DNA from: Antennarius striatus
Taxonomy: Eukaryota > Chordata > Actinopteri > Lophiiformes > Antennariidae
Reading direction: 5' to 3'
NCBI RefSeq assembly: GCF_040054535.1
Contig: NC_090779.1
Coordinates: forward strand, 24,933,501 to 24,997,500
DNA length: 64,000 nt
Shown here: one piece after another, positions 11,266-24,078 of the stretch
How positions within the stretch are numbered: the first letter of the stretch is position 1
Layout: each line of letters opens with the position of its first letter
Made by a program: the position numbers and the translations under genes
The notes under the pieces: generated by a model
Database searches by the model: none
Seen by the model: the letters and a program-made list of their open reading frames with translations, nothing else
Told to the model about the DNA's origin: nothing

Positions 11266-13907
11266 AGTTGGTAAGATAAGACAGTTCATGTTTGTGTGAA
11301 CATTTTGTGTCTGTGTTGAGGACAAATTTAACCCCGTAAAGCCAGTTATCTCTTGTGTTTCTACAATAAACACAGATCTGACTTGTTTTAGGGACATTTC
11401 ATTACGGAACTCTTTCCAAATTGGTTCATTTTGGTTTTCTGAAAATATTAAGGCAGCAAATAAAATTGAAATATGTCAAACACAGAATGAAAAGTAGAAA
11501 ATATGACTGTTAAAGGACACAGAAGCCACAGCGACCAGAGAACCATTCCCCGTCATGTTTGTACTGTTGGAGAACCCTAATCATATATGTCCCCTCTGGA
11601 ACAGGAACACAAGATATTAACCTGTTTTCCACTAAAAAAGTCTTTAAAGTGTGGATCATGATGGGCAGACTGCACAGGACAACCACAGACAGATTAGAAA
11701 TACTAAATCTAATGAGAAAATTAGTTGTTCATTAATGTACAGACTTAGAAATAACTTTCGTATAACAGGAAACACATGCAGAGTGTTTTAACTGTACTCT
11801 TACATGTAATGGATGGTTTATTAGAGTGTTCTGTGACTCAAAGCGTCACATAATGTTTGAACTCCTAACAAACTGTGACAGTGATGGATAAAGACCATAA
11901 CATCTATCGTTAATGATGCGAAGATGGAACTTCCTCTTCCACGTTCTACATGTCAGACAGTTTTATAACCTGACTCATCCTGAGAGCAGAGGATGTTACA
12001 TCACGAGTAAATAGGATGTCTGTTATATCATTCTATTTGGGACACAGAAATATAAATCGAATATATAGTTTTCTGCCACCAACATCATCATGTAAACCAA
12101 CGACAGCTTGTTTTGAAGTCTATTTACATTTTAAATTCATGTTACTTTAAAAAAGACTCTTAAGCATTGGTATTGTCGTATATTGTATGGCGTGAAATAC
12201 TTTTACATTTCCAAATGTTTCTTTCCATCATTCAAAGAAACTCAGTTTCACAAGCAATATGTGATAAAGACTCCAACTCCCATGACCCCATGCTTCTTAT
12301 GTCTTTTATTCAGATTTCATTGGAAGAATTCTAAGCAGATATCAGACAATATTTGTTTAATTTCTGGGTAGGTCTGGACACAAACACCATGGAGTTAGGC
12401 TGAAGGAAAAGTCTTGTTTCTGTTACTACAACTGCAAAATATTCTGACCTTTCATTAGAAATGATGACATCAACATAAAGAGCTGAAAAATGTCCCAATG
12501 TTTGATTAAAATCTAAATATAAGAGGCCTTTTATTTGGAAATGGAAGCTTTATATTTAGAGGCCACACCATTGTGATGAAATTCTGTCTTTACAGCATTT
12601 AATTGGTTCCATCTCTACGTCTGAAGCCAAACATCCTGCATGCAGTTTAAACGACTGCCAAAACTCATAAGAACACATTACCCTTTGAACGTTTTTGTTT
12701 TTTACAATTACTTTTCTTTGTCCTCTACTCTTTAAATAAAATCTCAGTGACGCAAATGTTCAAGAACTTTGTCGTCAAACGCAGAAACAAGCCATAATTC
12801 TATTGTGGACAGCTCTACAAGCACAAGGCAAACAATGACTGATGTGTGTTTTACTGTGAGAGGAGAACAGAAGTATGGATGAGCAGCTGGACCGTCTGCC
12901 TCCCTATTGGTCGGGAGACAGGAAGTGGATGTTAGTAGGACACGGCTTTCATGTAGCAGCAGGCTTGACCCAGTTTGTAAATTCATGCTTCTTTTACGTG
13001 GACAAACGGAAAGCAGTGAATTCATTCATGACAATTCTATAACAGTGTGAGAAGCGTGTGCAAAAATAAAATATCTAATAGTTAAAAACTGGCAAAAATC
13101 TGTTTTTTATTGTCACGGAATAACAATCAAAAGATCCCAATCAATGCTGAAATGATGCGAACGACTTCAGTAGTCTGATATGAACGTGTAAAGCACCCAA
13201 CAAATGTCTTCCAGCACCTCGTTTGAGTAACATTTACCTCTATAAACTATAAAGCTTAAATATCTGAAGAGTTTCTTGGGTGAGATAATGGAAATTAAAG
13301 ACCTTGGCTTGTTACACAAAATGTAGGATATTCAGAAAATATTGAGAAAAGGATGAAAATGCTTTGGGTTTTGTTTTTTTTATTTGCTGATAAGAAAATT
13401 AAAAGTAATAATTCTCATCTATCGCCATGGGAGCAGATTCCATCCCAAAAATAAATGACAAGAATAAATGTGTTTTTAGTGGAAACTTGTAACTGTTGGG
13501 ATCATTTGCTGATGCAAACCTGACGCCGCTGAACGCACGTCACCAGGCCAGCGAGCGTGGAGACGTGTATCTGAAGTGTTTACATCGGTCTCACTTCACG
13601 TCATCTGAACGCCGATGGCGGAGTTTTCTCTCCATTAAATTAATATAAACCTTTTAGAATCAATAACATTCTCTCAGATTAATTTTCTTGGCTTTTGAAC
13701 ACCTTACTGTTGTTTATTTAACTGTAGCTGGACTTAAATCAGTCAGATTTATGGAGTTACAGAGCATGAAACACTCAACTAGTGGCAAATTTGACAAATT
13801 TAATTCCAATCCCAATCCAATCATTCCCAGTTTATTGCCTACTAAAAAAATAATGATATAAAATGGAAATTTTTCATGGAAGAAAAGACTCAGAATACTT
13901 GAAAATA

Positions 13908-13913
13908 TTTATT
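13908..13913 (-). terminator. Putative polyadenylation signal of C11orf96-like gene
   Basis: AATAAA on the minus strand, about 690 bases after the stop codon at 14601. It is the first good hexamer I find downstream, which implies a 3' UTR of about 0.7 kb. Confidence 0.45.
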
Positions 13914-14600
13914 AAATTGCATATAACAAACATTGTAATATAGAAAGTAAAACAAATGTACCGTATAAAGGTTATGTTTTTTTGAAAGTCAAGGCGACTT
14001 TAGGAGAACAATAAAATAAGACATCTACAATTCCATTGGTTATGAACGAAAGGAGAGAATAAATAAAGACATTTAGCCTTTTCTGCTCAGAAGCTTAAGC
14101 AAAGAGCTTGAACTCTGGACACAGCTTCATGACGGTACGCTGCAGCCTCAATGACGGCCAGGTCACATTGCTTAGTCAAAGTATGTACTGAACAGGAAGT
14201 CACAGGTCTAACACGTCCCAGAAGTCTCTTGTGGTCAAATAGAAAAATCTGGTTTGAAACAAAAAATACAGGAACACGTTTTGTTTTTGTTTTTTTACAG
14301 TGGAAAAATATCAACCATCTTTCATCGTTCAAGTTTTCCTCGAAGACGTCGAGAGTAGAAAAGGAATAAGGACGAAGAGCGGCGCGTTCAGCACTCCTAC
14401 ATTCACTCTGGGGGGGTCTATACAGACGTGCATCTCAAGATATACATAGTATGTTGAAATGTTAGTCGATATTAAAGGCAGATTTCACACACACACACAC
14501 ATAGAAGCAGGCTGGCAGAGGGCCAGTTTGGTTCAGTTCCGTTGGCCTCCACATGAAGCGGTGTCAATCAGCGGCGAGGAACCAGAAGACATCCCGCCAC

Positions 14601-14981
14601 TCACTGGGTGGAGTCGGAGTCGCTGGAGTCCAGGCTGGCCTGCGTGGGAGTGGACGTGCAGCTGCGATTGGCCGGCGGCAGGCAGTGGAGGGTCTGGGTG
14701 CTCCGCCGCAGGTTCTCCAGGGACTGCAGGAAGGACCGGCGTGCCCGCTCCTCCTCCAGGGGTGAAGAACCTTCTTCTTCCACCTCTGCGATCTCCGAAA
14801 AGGTGACGGGCTGCGTCTTGAAGCGAGCCTCGCGGGATCGGCGAGAGCGGCTCTTGCCCCTCGCCGGACCTTTGGGGACAGGCAGCTGCTGAGGGAACTC
14901 CTCCATGGCGGAGGCCAAAAGGTGAGGCGGGAGGACATGGAGGCCAGAGGGCTCCATGGTCATGTGACGCACGGCAGCCAT
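14601..14981 (-). CDS. C11orf96: C11orf96-like small protein
   Basis: Single-exon gene for a 126-residue protein of unknown biochemical function. The first ATG after the predicted transcription start gives MAAVRHMTMEPSG; another ATG at 14957 sits in a stronger Kozak context (ACCATGG) and could be used. The N-terminal half has a proline-rich stretch and a basic patch (RGKSRSRRSREARFK). The core FKTQPVTFSEIAEVEEEG and FLQSLENLRRSTQTL and the acidic/serine end SLDSSDSDS are the features I recall from C11orf96. Position next to alkbh3 and hsd17b12 on the same strand matches human 11p11.2 and supports the assignment. No signal peptide or membrane segment is seen. Function is not known, so none is given. 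Confidence 0.75.
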   Translation of the reverse strand: MAAVRHMTMEPSGLHVLPPHLLASAMEEFPQQLPVPKGPARGKSRSRRSREARFKTQPVTFSEIAEVEEEGSSPLEEERARRSFLQSLENLRRSTQTLHCLPPANRSCTSTPTQASLDSSDSDSTQ

Positions 14982-15310
14982 TGGTGGAGCAGAAGCCAAG
15001 AGGTGCAAAATAAAATGTAGTGTAGAAGACTGTAGAAGACAGTCTTAGTAGACTGTAGAGGACAGTCTCAAATGTTGTTTTCTTGCTCTTTCGCGGTGTC
15101 TGTCCACTTTAAAAGAAGTCTCAGCAGCAGCAGGAGACTTCTTGTAAAGCCAAGCCAAAAAAAGCCTCCTCAAAACCTTCAAGTCCAAATTCACCAAAGG
15201 AGGAAACGCTCTGGTCTTCGCTTCGGATTCAAGTCTGATTGTCTTCTCTCTGGTTTAGTGAGTCAGTGTCAGTCTGCTGAGGGTAATGACACACACAGCT
15301 CCAACTCGCG

Positions 15311-15318
15311 CTTTTATA
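15311..15318 (-). promoter_or_regulatory. TATA box of C11orf96-like gene
   Basis: TATAAAAG on the minus strand, followed by GCGCGAG. It lies about 330 bases upstream of the first ATG. No ATG is seen between the expected start site (about 15285) and 14981, which fits a short, simple 5' UTR. Confidence 0.55.
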
Positions 15319-15995
15319 CACAGCGTCTCCCCCCCCCCAGTCCGAAGGTTTGCCAAGACCCTCCCACCCTCCTCCTCTTCCTCCTCCTCCTCCCCTCTTC
15401 GTAATGGTTCCGGCCTTCACAGCAGTCAGTCACCTCACCAAAATAAACATGAGATGGGAATATCTGTATTTGTATGAGTGTGTGTGAGAAAGTCCCTTTA
15501 TGGGGGGGTTTTAGAGGATTTCAGTTGGGGGGGGGTACATAAAATGGAGTGACATTTTCAGCAAAAAAGAGAATGAGAGCAGAGAAAATTAGAAGAAGAA
15601 ACCAAAAACCAAAGAGAAGAGAATCAAATTCTATTAAAGTCACAAAAATAAGTGGTAATGTAAAAATTGGAGTGTCGTAACCTCAGGTGTGGACACCCCC
15701 CCCCCAAGGTTGTGTGGCGCCCCTGAATAAAAATTCTCTACCCAGGAAGCTTCTTCTTTAACGTCTCTCATGTGTCCAAACAGAGGATATCCAGCTGTCG
15801 GGTACGGGGGAGGGACGGGGCAACGCTTTGATGGAAGTGCTTTGGTGTCTGGGATTCTTTACCGACACGTTTTGCACCGTTCAGTTTGTTTAGTTGAAGT
15901 AATTCGTTCATGAGGTGCACTTGAACTAATTCTGAAGTCTCTGTTGGGACCTCTGGGTTTTGCCATACAAAGCAAAGTAGACTTCAGACATTCTA

Positions 15996-16090
15996 GTGCG
16001 GGACTGGGCAAACTACGGCCCGGGGGCCGTGTACGGCCCGTCATGCTTTGTAATCTGGCCGGCCAAACTTATTTTAACCATAAATTGAAA
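15996..16090 (+). mobile_element. hAT-like transposon end, truncated
   Basis: The sequence ctgggcaaactacggcccgg followed by repeats of ggcccg and a switch to AT-rich DNA is typical of terminal parts of hAT/Charlie-type elements. Only one end is recognisable. Confidence 0.45.
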
Positions 16091-16680
16091 TTTATGACAT
16101 AAATGCAGTTGTGAAATAATACTGCGACACAGAAATGCAGGATTTTGCTCTGGTGCCACGCTGATGATCTGCAGGCAGCCCATATTATCCACAGTTACGT
16201 AAACAGAAAAGACGACGTCAGCAAGTTTTAAATCCATGTTGGTACAAACACCAAACCCAGTGGTTTTCATCGTGCATGTAAAGTGTAGCAGACACGACAA
16301 CCTAAACACAAACAGAGCAACAACATCACCAAATAACAGCTAGATCAGTTTGTACCAGATGACTTTGGACACCAGGAAAAATCTGAAAGGCATGAAATCA
16401 ATTCTGTTGAAATTCTTTCATTTTTTTTATAAGTGGATTAAAACCTGCAGTACCTGGAACGTCCGGCTGAAGACAGATAAAATGAGATGGGTCAGATGTT
16501 TTCTGATTAGTGACACCAATCTGTGTAGAGTCACATTTTTCCAATTCTACTCTGAACACATTCATTTGTTACACATAAACCCTTTTTTGAACTTTTTCAC
16601 CTCTTGAGACGTCGTCGCTGCGCCGCAGTGTGAGAAACACAAAACAGACAGGGGGGCGCGTTTTATTCATAGTGTGTTCA

Positions 16681-17045
16681 ATTTAAGATCAGGGACTGAT
16701 CATAAAGAAGACAGGAAGTGGAGCTGGAGGTGGAGGAAATGAAGATGTTGAGGTTCTCTCGGAGTCACCAGGTTGGATCAGAAATGAGTTCATCAGAGGA
16801 CAAAGTCAGAGAGGGCAGACTCTGATGGTCTGGACACGTCCAGAGGAGAGATGGTGAGGATGTTGGTGAAAGGGTGATGAAGATGGAGCTACCAGGAAAG
16901 ACCAAAAGAGAAGGTGGATGGATGGAGCGAGGAAGACATGAGGGCAGTCGGTGTTAGAGAGGAGGATGAGGAAGACAGGCCGACATGGAGAAGGACACAG
17001 CAAGCCTAACGGGACACTCAAAGAATAGGAAAGGAAGAAGAAGAA
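16681..17045 (+). mobile_element. RTE-like LINE 3' fragment, copy 1
   Basis: The plus-strand frame reads WSGHVQRRDGEDVGERVMKM then ELPGKTKREG, a degenerate form of the reverse-transcriptase C-terminus (RWFGHVQRRD...) of RTE-type LINEs. A stop codon interrupts the frame just before WSGHV. The segment ends in a short (AAG)n tract. A second, shorter copy lies inverted at about 29045-29215. The fragment is dead. Confidence 0.7.
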
Positions 17046-17621
17046 GACCGTAATAATAACAAGTCTGACAAATGAACAAGTTAAATAATAATCACATAAT
17101 GCACATTTTATTTATCTGTTATTTTATACCAAAAGTCACAGAGCCTCAGAACTCTCTTTAGACCGAACCTCCTCTTGTTCTGGACTCTGCAAGTCTGGAG
17201 TCTTATCAGAGTCTGAGAGTAATAGATCTATGAGTCTGACGTCATCACCAAGAACAACAAGCCCCCACCAACGCAACCGCAATGTGTGTATTAATGAATA
17301 GAGGACTACTTATGGTCTAACTGACATGAGCTCTGACATCTGGAAGCAGTTCCAACAGGTCAACAACGACACAAACACCAGGGCGAACCAGGCTGTCATG
17401 TCTGGTTACTAATATTAACCCGGAGCATCGCCTAAAGCGGCGCGTACGTCACGCGTCTAACCATCGGTCACACCTCCGTGATGAAGGCTCGCCATTCCGA
17501 GGGTTAACCTCAGGCACGTCTCCACAGTGTGGAGGGTGGGGGCCTCAGGAGTGACCCCATGATGCCACACATTCCTTAGACGCACCAGGAGTGTTAGATC
17601 AGCTCGTGTGGTTTGTACGAT

Positions 17622-17669
17622 CACACACACACACACACACACACAGACACAAACACACACACACACACA
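17622..17669. repeat. (CA)n microsatellite, interrupted
   Basis: Two (CA)n blocks are separated by gacacaa. Confidence 0.9.
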
Positions 17670-17828
17670 TCCAGCAGCATTAAGTCATCGATGTGAACTT
17701 CCAGCTGCCCATGTCTTCAGTTTAGAGTAGATCTCCTACTCAGCTCCTGTCAGCTCAGTGATATTTCTGTGTGTGTGTCATGATGGTGTCCACACGTGTG
17801 TGTGTCTGTGTCATTCTTGTGTTATGCA

Positions 17829-17830
<2 letters not shown>

Positions 17831-17859
<29 letters not shown>
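17831..17859. repeat. (TG)n microsatellite
   Basis: Pure TG repeat of about 14 units. Confidence 0.9.
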
Positions 17860-17861
<2 letters not shown>

Positions 17862-18496
17862 TTGGGGATGCCTTGTTTTCCTCAAAGTCTCTACCGAGGT
17901 CGTGTCAAACACGAGGACGCTGCATGCAGGAAGCCCCGCCCACAAACGTGACAGAAGCCCCGCCCAGAGAAACAGATTGTTTTCAAATGAGTGAAAGTTA
18001 AAACAATTTTTTTTCCCGTATGTTTGATCGATGTTTTGTTTGTTGCAGAAAATAACAAGAGCTACGATTTTAATTTCATTGGAATTTATTTTTAATTATT
18101 CTGTTCTCAGAACATCCATATGAGAGGCTGGCAATCGGACTTCTTTTCCTCCAATGAGGTTGAACTTCCTGGTCTCAACTCGTTGGATGGACGGCCATCG
18201 ATTCAAACGTTCATGTCAATCAACAGCCTCATCATGATGCATTTCTCTCACAGATGAAGTCGGAGCAGCGCCACCTGCTGGGCTGGAAGTTAACTTCCCC
18301 TCAGGTGCAAAACAGCTGGGCCAGGTGAAACCATTTCACTCAGTTTAGGTGGTTTAGGTTCGGTGTAATTCCTGGATTCTGAGCAGCTTTTGTTCCTCAG
18401 AATATCTATAAAAATGTGAACAACATTGTTTGCACTGTGCAAAAAAAAAAAAAAGGTCATTACAGTAGGTGAAAGCATTTCAAAAGAATTACTTCC

Positions 18497-18500
<4 letters not shown>

Positions 18501-18589
<89 letters not shown>
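18501..18589. repeat. (TG)n microsatellite
   Basis: Pure TG repeat of about 44 units with no interruptions, so it is likely to be length-variable. Confidence 0.95.
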
Positions 18590-18592
<3 letters not shown>

Positions 18593-19385
18593 CCATTATC
18601 CTTAGCCACATGGTCAAAAGGTGAGGAACACTCCACAGGCAACATTCCCGTACTGGCAAATCACCCCGTACCCTCTGCTGGGGGACGCTGCTGTTCCCAT
18701 AGCAACCTAAATGTCAGCAGGAGGGAGTGCGGGGGGGGGTGTTTAAAGTTAAGTAACACAAAATTTCAGGTGAGGTTTGTCTTCCACAACACCTCTGGAA
18801 ACACACTGACAATGACACAAAAACTCCACTGAGGTTGGAAAATAGTTTTGAAAGAAAATTTGAAATTAACTTTTCTGGATGTATGGAAGCGTTAGCTCCC
18901 TAGCTATAAACTAACCTCCTGCACCTCTCGCGAACGCGGCCGTTAAATGTGTTCAGTGCAAACCAGTGCGCTCAATGGAGATGCAGGAAAAGACGAGTAG
19001 CTCTGGTCGTGTTGTCATAATCTGACACCGCAGGGTCCTGATGTTATTTATAGACAGAACTGCATCTTCCCCCCCAGAACACGGTGTGTGTTTACAGTCC
19101 AGAGCCCAGCCACACGCAGGAAGATGAAGTTCCTTCAACGATCATGACCTTCTTTTTGTTCCGTTCAGACGGATGATCCGTGCTTTGAGTCCCAGTTAGT
19201 TGAACCTTCGTCTTTCTCCAGTCTGAAGTCGGTTGCACTTTTGTTTTGTACAATAACAAAAAAAGAAGAAATAAACCCTTCATACTGGTGAAATTATGTC
19301 TATGCAGCACGTTAATATTAATTGTTTGGACATGTTAGAGAGTACAGAACACTTTGGAAGGGTAAGCTCGCAGTACATCTTAAAT

Positions 19386-19390
<5 letters not shown>

Positions 19391-19461
<71 letters not shown>
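19391..19461. repeat. (TG)n microsatellite
   Basis: Pure TG repeat of about 35 units. Confidence 0.95.
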
Positions 19462-19462
<1 letters not shown>

Positions 19463-19789
19463 AGGACGCCCCAACGTCCCAGTGTGACTGTGACCCCCTG
19501 GCACAGGACCTGACAATGGAAATAACAATCGTCACAACATCAACCTGAACCCATCGGTTAAATGTTGGCATGAAATGAAGACGCCACCAAGATGAGAGCC
19601 AGAATCCAGCTGCAAGGAAAGATGCAAAACTGGAGATCCGTGGAAGTATTCTCGTAAAACTACACCAAAACAAAAAATTTAATTCTGACGATAACCCTCA
19701 GACAGCAGCTGATCTGCAGACAGACAGAGAGACGACCTTTTTTAACTTCCAACCAACAAGAGAACTCGACCGAACCGGATAAAAGAGAA

Positions 19790-19855
19790 AAGGAAAGGTG
19801 AAAGACGACAGGGATGGAGAGATGAAGACGGAGAGGTTGATAGATGGAGGAGGAG

Positions 19856-19886
<31 letters not shown>

Positions 19887-19940
19887 CCTAGAGCTGGAAG
19901 CCCTGACTCCCAGGGGAGGGGAGGAGGAGAAGCGAATCGG
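19790..19940. repeat. Polypurine (GGA-rich) tract
   Basis: Mostly G and A on the plus strand, with (GGA)n runs around 19845-19885. Low-complexity sequence. Confidence 0.75.
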
Positions 19941-21608
19941 TCATCTTGTTCCCAGAGAGGATTCCCAGCAAATCACAGCGTGGCTCCAGCCAGCACTTAA
20001 ATCAAACAGGGAGAGCGACTGACGCGAAACAAGCGCACCCTCCAGGATGGCTGTTTACATCCACAGATGAACATACAGACGATGAGCCCCCACCTCTCTG
20101 TGGGACTCAGGTGTTCACTGAACTCTTTCCGACGCTGGTGGCTGCAGCCGTTTCCCAGAAGCCTCCAGTTCTGAGTGTGGAGCCGTAAACATCCTGCCTG
20201 GTCGCTCGTGAGGTCAGGGACTGTTGGCTCCTGCCTGGACGCACTATTCACCGTGTTGACAATGTGTTTAGCTTTCAGCCCCACCAGGAAAGAAATGACT
20301 GTTCTGCAGCTCAGCGTTAGAATTTATTGCTGCAGCTTTTACATAATTACAGCCTGACATCTGGCTCTGACAGCCCCGTTCGGGTCCGGCCGCCCCGCGA
20401 CTGTCAGTTCTGTGTCCTATTACCCTGAGGGACGACATGGAGCATCATTTCAACCATCTAGACATGTTGTATGTGTGTTCAAGGCAGAACAAAATCTCCT
20501 AACAATTGTTTAGCGTCTCTAAATCTGTCTAAGTATTAGCGATGGTGTCGTATCTCCAGCCCTCTGTAACCCAACACACACACAACCCCTTGCCGAGTTT
20601 ATATTTAAATCAGATCCGGATTCTGATATGGATCCACGTGGAACAACATGGGTTGTCCATGTCTGGTATATTTTATCTTGATTTGCCCGTTTTGATTCTT
20701 CCTGAAACACAAGTTGAAGAAGTAAAAAAAAACTTTTTTTTTGTGAAAGTTTTGAATCAAGTTTGATGTTTTTTAACCACCAGTTTCCACTCAGAGTGAC
20801 CTGAGTAACACCCCCCCCCCCAGCAGCTGGCTTCATTAGTGTTACACAACGCCGTCAAATCTGAGCTTCATATACGAGGTTATTTACCCCCTCTGGATTA
20901 GAATCACAATGTGGAGCAGCCCATCTGAAGCTCCTGGTGGTTTACGGCTCATTGGCTGCTAATTTGAGACCCTTGAGACCACAGAGACGGGCGGTGTGTG
21001 TGAAGGGGGGGCTCATTGGATGTAATCAGCGGCTGACAGGAGTTATCAGAAACCACAGCTCTGACGCCGTTCCTGTGATCCCGAATGTTTCCCGCTCAGA
21101 ACGACAGGTGTCGGGAAAGAAAAAGCAAAGGAAACAACCAGGCGTCAGACGGCGAGCTGATGTCCAGGCAAACGAGAAAACACTGACAGAGAGGACGGGG
21201 ACGGGGGGGTCAGATGTAGGAAGACAATATTTATCCTACAATAAGGGGATCAGACAAGTTAAACTGTAAAGGAGGAACTCTAATCCAGTTTGGAAATGTT
21301 TCACCTCCCCAGGAGGAGTTGGAAGTGGAGGGGGGGGGGGGGTTCAGAAACAGGACATTCGGAAAATCCCGCTTTGTCGCCTCCAGCTTTCACGTGACCC
21401 CCAGGTGAGAAGAAGAATCAATACACAAAAGAATGTGGAAAAATCCGCAAACTGATCATGAGTCTCACCGGCTAGCAGAGCGACCGGTCGCTAGCGGCAA
21501 CGAACGCTAAAGGGTGAATCCAAAACGTGACCCCCGGGGGCTCCAAAGCTGTTTACATCAATCCACTGGACCTGAAGAAAGTTTCTTGAAGACGTGTGTC
21601 TCGCGCGT

Positions 21609-21609
<1 letters not shown>

Positions 21610-21671
<62 letters not shown>
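21610..21671. repeat. (CA)n microsatellite
   Basis: Pure CA repeat of about 31 units directly after a short cgcgcgtg stretch. Confidence 0.95.
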
Positions 21672-21673
<2 letters not shown>

Positions 21674-22984
21674 GGGTCCCCCTCATTAACCGCTGCACAC
21701 ACTCAACACTGAGGGTCCTCTGAGGAGAACGGGGGTCTGCTGACCCTCTGACGCAGCGTGACTCCTCCAATCCCCTCGTTCAAACACCAGGAGGCGTCCC
21801 TGGGTTCAGCGGTCGGTCACGTGTCGTCGCCCCGCCGTTCTCGGCGTGCGAGGGGTGAGACAGGACGGCGGTGACGGTAACACTGACTGATGCGAGGTGG
21901 GAAGTGGAGTTAAGCCGCTGTGGAAGTGGCTTTACGGCGTCCTGTCAGAGGAAAGTGAACAGAGCTACTTGTCCGAATCCAACTTTGTTGTAACTCAAAA
22001 CCTGAAACGGTCCTAGCTGCTGCTGACCCACAATGCACCACTTCGCTAGAACCATCAGATGCTGTGTGAGACCCAAAATAACTCAGCTGGGAATGTCTGT
22101 GGTTATTTATGTAATTATCCCACCTTATGATCAAACACTATATTTTATTGTTTATTGTACAAACAGTTTTTAGTTTTTATGTTACGTAACGACAATGAGG
22201 GTAAAGTGCTGACGCGGAGCGACGGTTTGAAGACATTTTGATTTCTCGAACCTGAGCGAAGCCGTCAAAGTGAAGGATTGTGGTCCACCAACGCCATCTT
22301 AACACCGTCTCCGTGTCCAAAGTGAAGCACACAAATCAAAACGGATTGTAGATTTACACAAATACGATTAAAACAAGGGTTACATCACCTCAGCAGCCTC
22401 AGATGTTTAATTATGTGTTTGCAAAACAGACATGAAGTATATTTCCATGAAAAACATCCTAATCTGGACACCGAACGTGGTTTTATGAAACCATCATTAC
22501 GAATCAAAAGGAGCGTTCTGGGACGTCATCGTTTGTTTCAGATCCATAGAAGACATTTGGAAAAAATACCCAGAATGCATCTGCAGCTTTAAAACATCAT
22601 TCATGCGTCATATATCCGTTAGAGTCACTTCTAACAAAAATAACGCAAAACATTAAACTACACGCCTCACAAAATCAGTTTTCATGATCATTTCTGCCAT
22701 CAAAGTTTGTCACTCTGCATTTTTTGAATGTAACCATGGCAACCATGTGAGTGAGATTGTTCTGTTTAGGGTTTTATCCAGGTTTGACTGGACATTTTGT
22801 AGTTTTCATGTTGAGGTTTCTTAGTTTGTTGGTGTGGAAATGTTTCACTTGGTTCACAAATGGAGCATTGTGTTGATTTATTTACCCCCCCAGCGTATGG
22901 GAGAAGGTAACATAGCTAGAAGGTGGTTTAATATCAGTATGGGGAGGGTTAATAAACATTTAAATTACTGTAAATAATAAAATA

Positions 22985-23066
22985 GTTAGTTGCTATATTA
23001 CGGAATTCGTTAATCGCGTGTGGTTCCTGGAACGCATTAACCGCGAGGAGCGAGGGGTCACTGTAT
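22985..23066 (-). mobile_element. Tigger-like transposon end, remnant
   Basis: Read on the minus strand it begins cagtgacccctcgctcctcg, followed by cggttaatgcgttccaggaa, a pattern typical of pogo/Tigger-type DNA transposon ends. No transposase remnant is seen beside it. Confidence 0.55.
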
Positions 23067-23485
23067 AACATATGAACCACCAGAAAACGTGTGGGGGTTC
23101 ACGTGGCTCTCCGTGTGTCAGAGGGTTAAAAAGAAAAACATCTTTGAAGGATTTGTCAGAAAAAATCTTGTTCAAAAGCACAATTATGTAAATCCATCCT
23201 GATGGAGCCGTAATTGGTCCAAATGGCCACTTTCCTTGTTCCTTGCTTTTTTAATGGCGCCAGTGTTTTCTCCTAAAAGTTCTCTGAGATCGTCGGGCAG
23301 GAACTAATTTACATTTCAAGCCATGTGACTGAAGTCTCGTCCGTCTTTCATGAAGGCAATTTTCAGAAGAAGAATAAAAGCTTCAATTCAAACGAGGTAA
23401 AACGGCGATTACGTGAACACTCGGTCCGTTTATAACCACCTGGAGGCGCCCCGCTGCTAATCAAATGAGTCATGTGACTTCTTTC

Positions 23486-23491
23486 TTTATT
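23486..23491 (-). terminator. alkbh3: Putative polyadenylation signal of alkbh3
   Basis: AATAAA on the minus strand, about 165 bases past the alkbh3 stop codon, giving a short 3' UTR. Confidence 0.5.
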
Positions 23492-23655
23492 ACATAACTG
23501 AATGAATGAAAACAAACACCTGGAGTCCAGGTAGCGCTTCGCCTGACCTTCACATAGATCCACACTTGTGTCGATCCGGTGGAAGCAGAGCCGCTGCACG
23601 TGACGGCTTCCTCTTCCTGACTCTGATGGGGGTGGGGTCAAGGGGGGGGGGGTGG

Positions 23656-24026
23656 TTACTTGGTGGCGAATCGCAGCTTCGTCCCCGTCTTGTGGCCCTC
23701 TGGCTCCGCGTGGATCGTTCTGAAGGTCAGGTTGATGCGTGGGCCTCGATCGTGATACTCCTTCGCCACCTGATGCTAACGGAGACAGAAAGGCCTGATG
23801 GGAAATGTCTATTAGACCCCTACGGGATAAATAACTCATTTTTGGACGGGACACGTTAGAGGACGCCGCTGTGACACCAGAGGCACGTGTCGTGTGACAA
23901 CACACAACAAACGCTGCTTTCTTTCTTGTTGACATGTGGGGGTCAGATTAGCCCGTGTTTCCAAAAACAGAGCGTAAACATTACCTGAAATAGAAAAGAG
24001 ACAAAGCTGGGGGGAAACGGTGTGTA

Positions 24027-24078
<52 letters not shown>

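Larger units (their letters stand above)
9401..13907. other. Intergenic region, no supported gene
   Basis: AT-rich sequence between the ticrr promoter and the poly(A) end of the C11orf96-like gene. It holds repeat copy B, a 72-codon open frame at 9754-9972 with no family resemblance, a possible signal-peptide-like exon near 10572-10628 and a LINE-tail-like stretch near 11160-11260. No conserved coding exon is recognisable. It also contains the junction between blocks that in human lie on different chromosomes (15q26 and 11p11.2). Confidence 0.6.
15320..23485. other. Intergenic region, no supported gene
   Basis: About 8 kb between the C11orf96-like promoter and the 3' end of alkbh3. It contains scraps of hAT-like and RTE-like elements, several long (CA)n arrays, a polypurine tract at about 19790-19940 and a Tigger-like scrap at 22985-23066. 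Open frames here are short or driven by dinucleotide repeats, and none looks conserved. Confidence 0.6.

Noticed and set aside
23363..23935. 190-codon minus-strand frame across the last alkbh3 exon
   Set aside because: It is in a different frame from the alkbh3 exon, which reads HQVAKEYHDRGPRINLTFRT and has family support.
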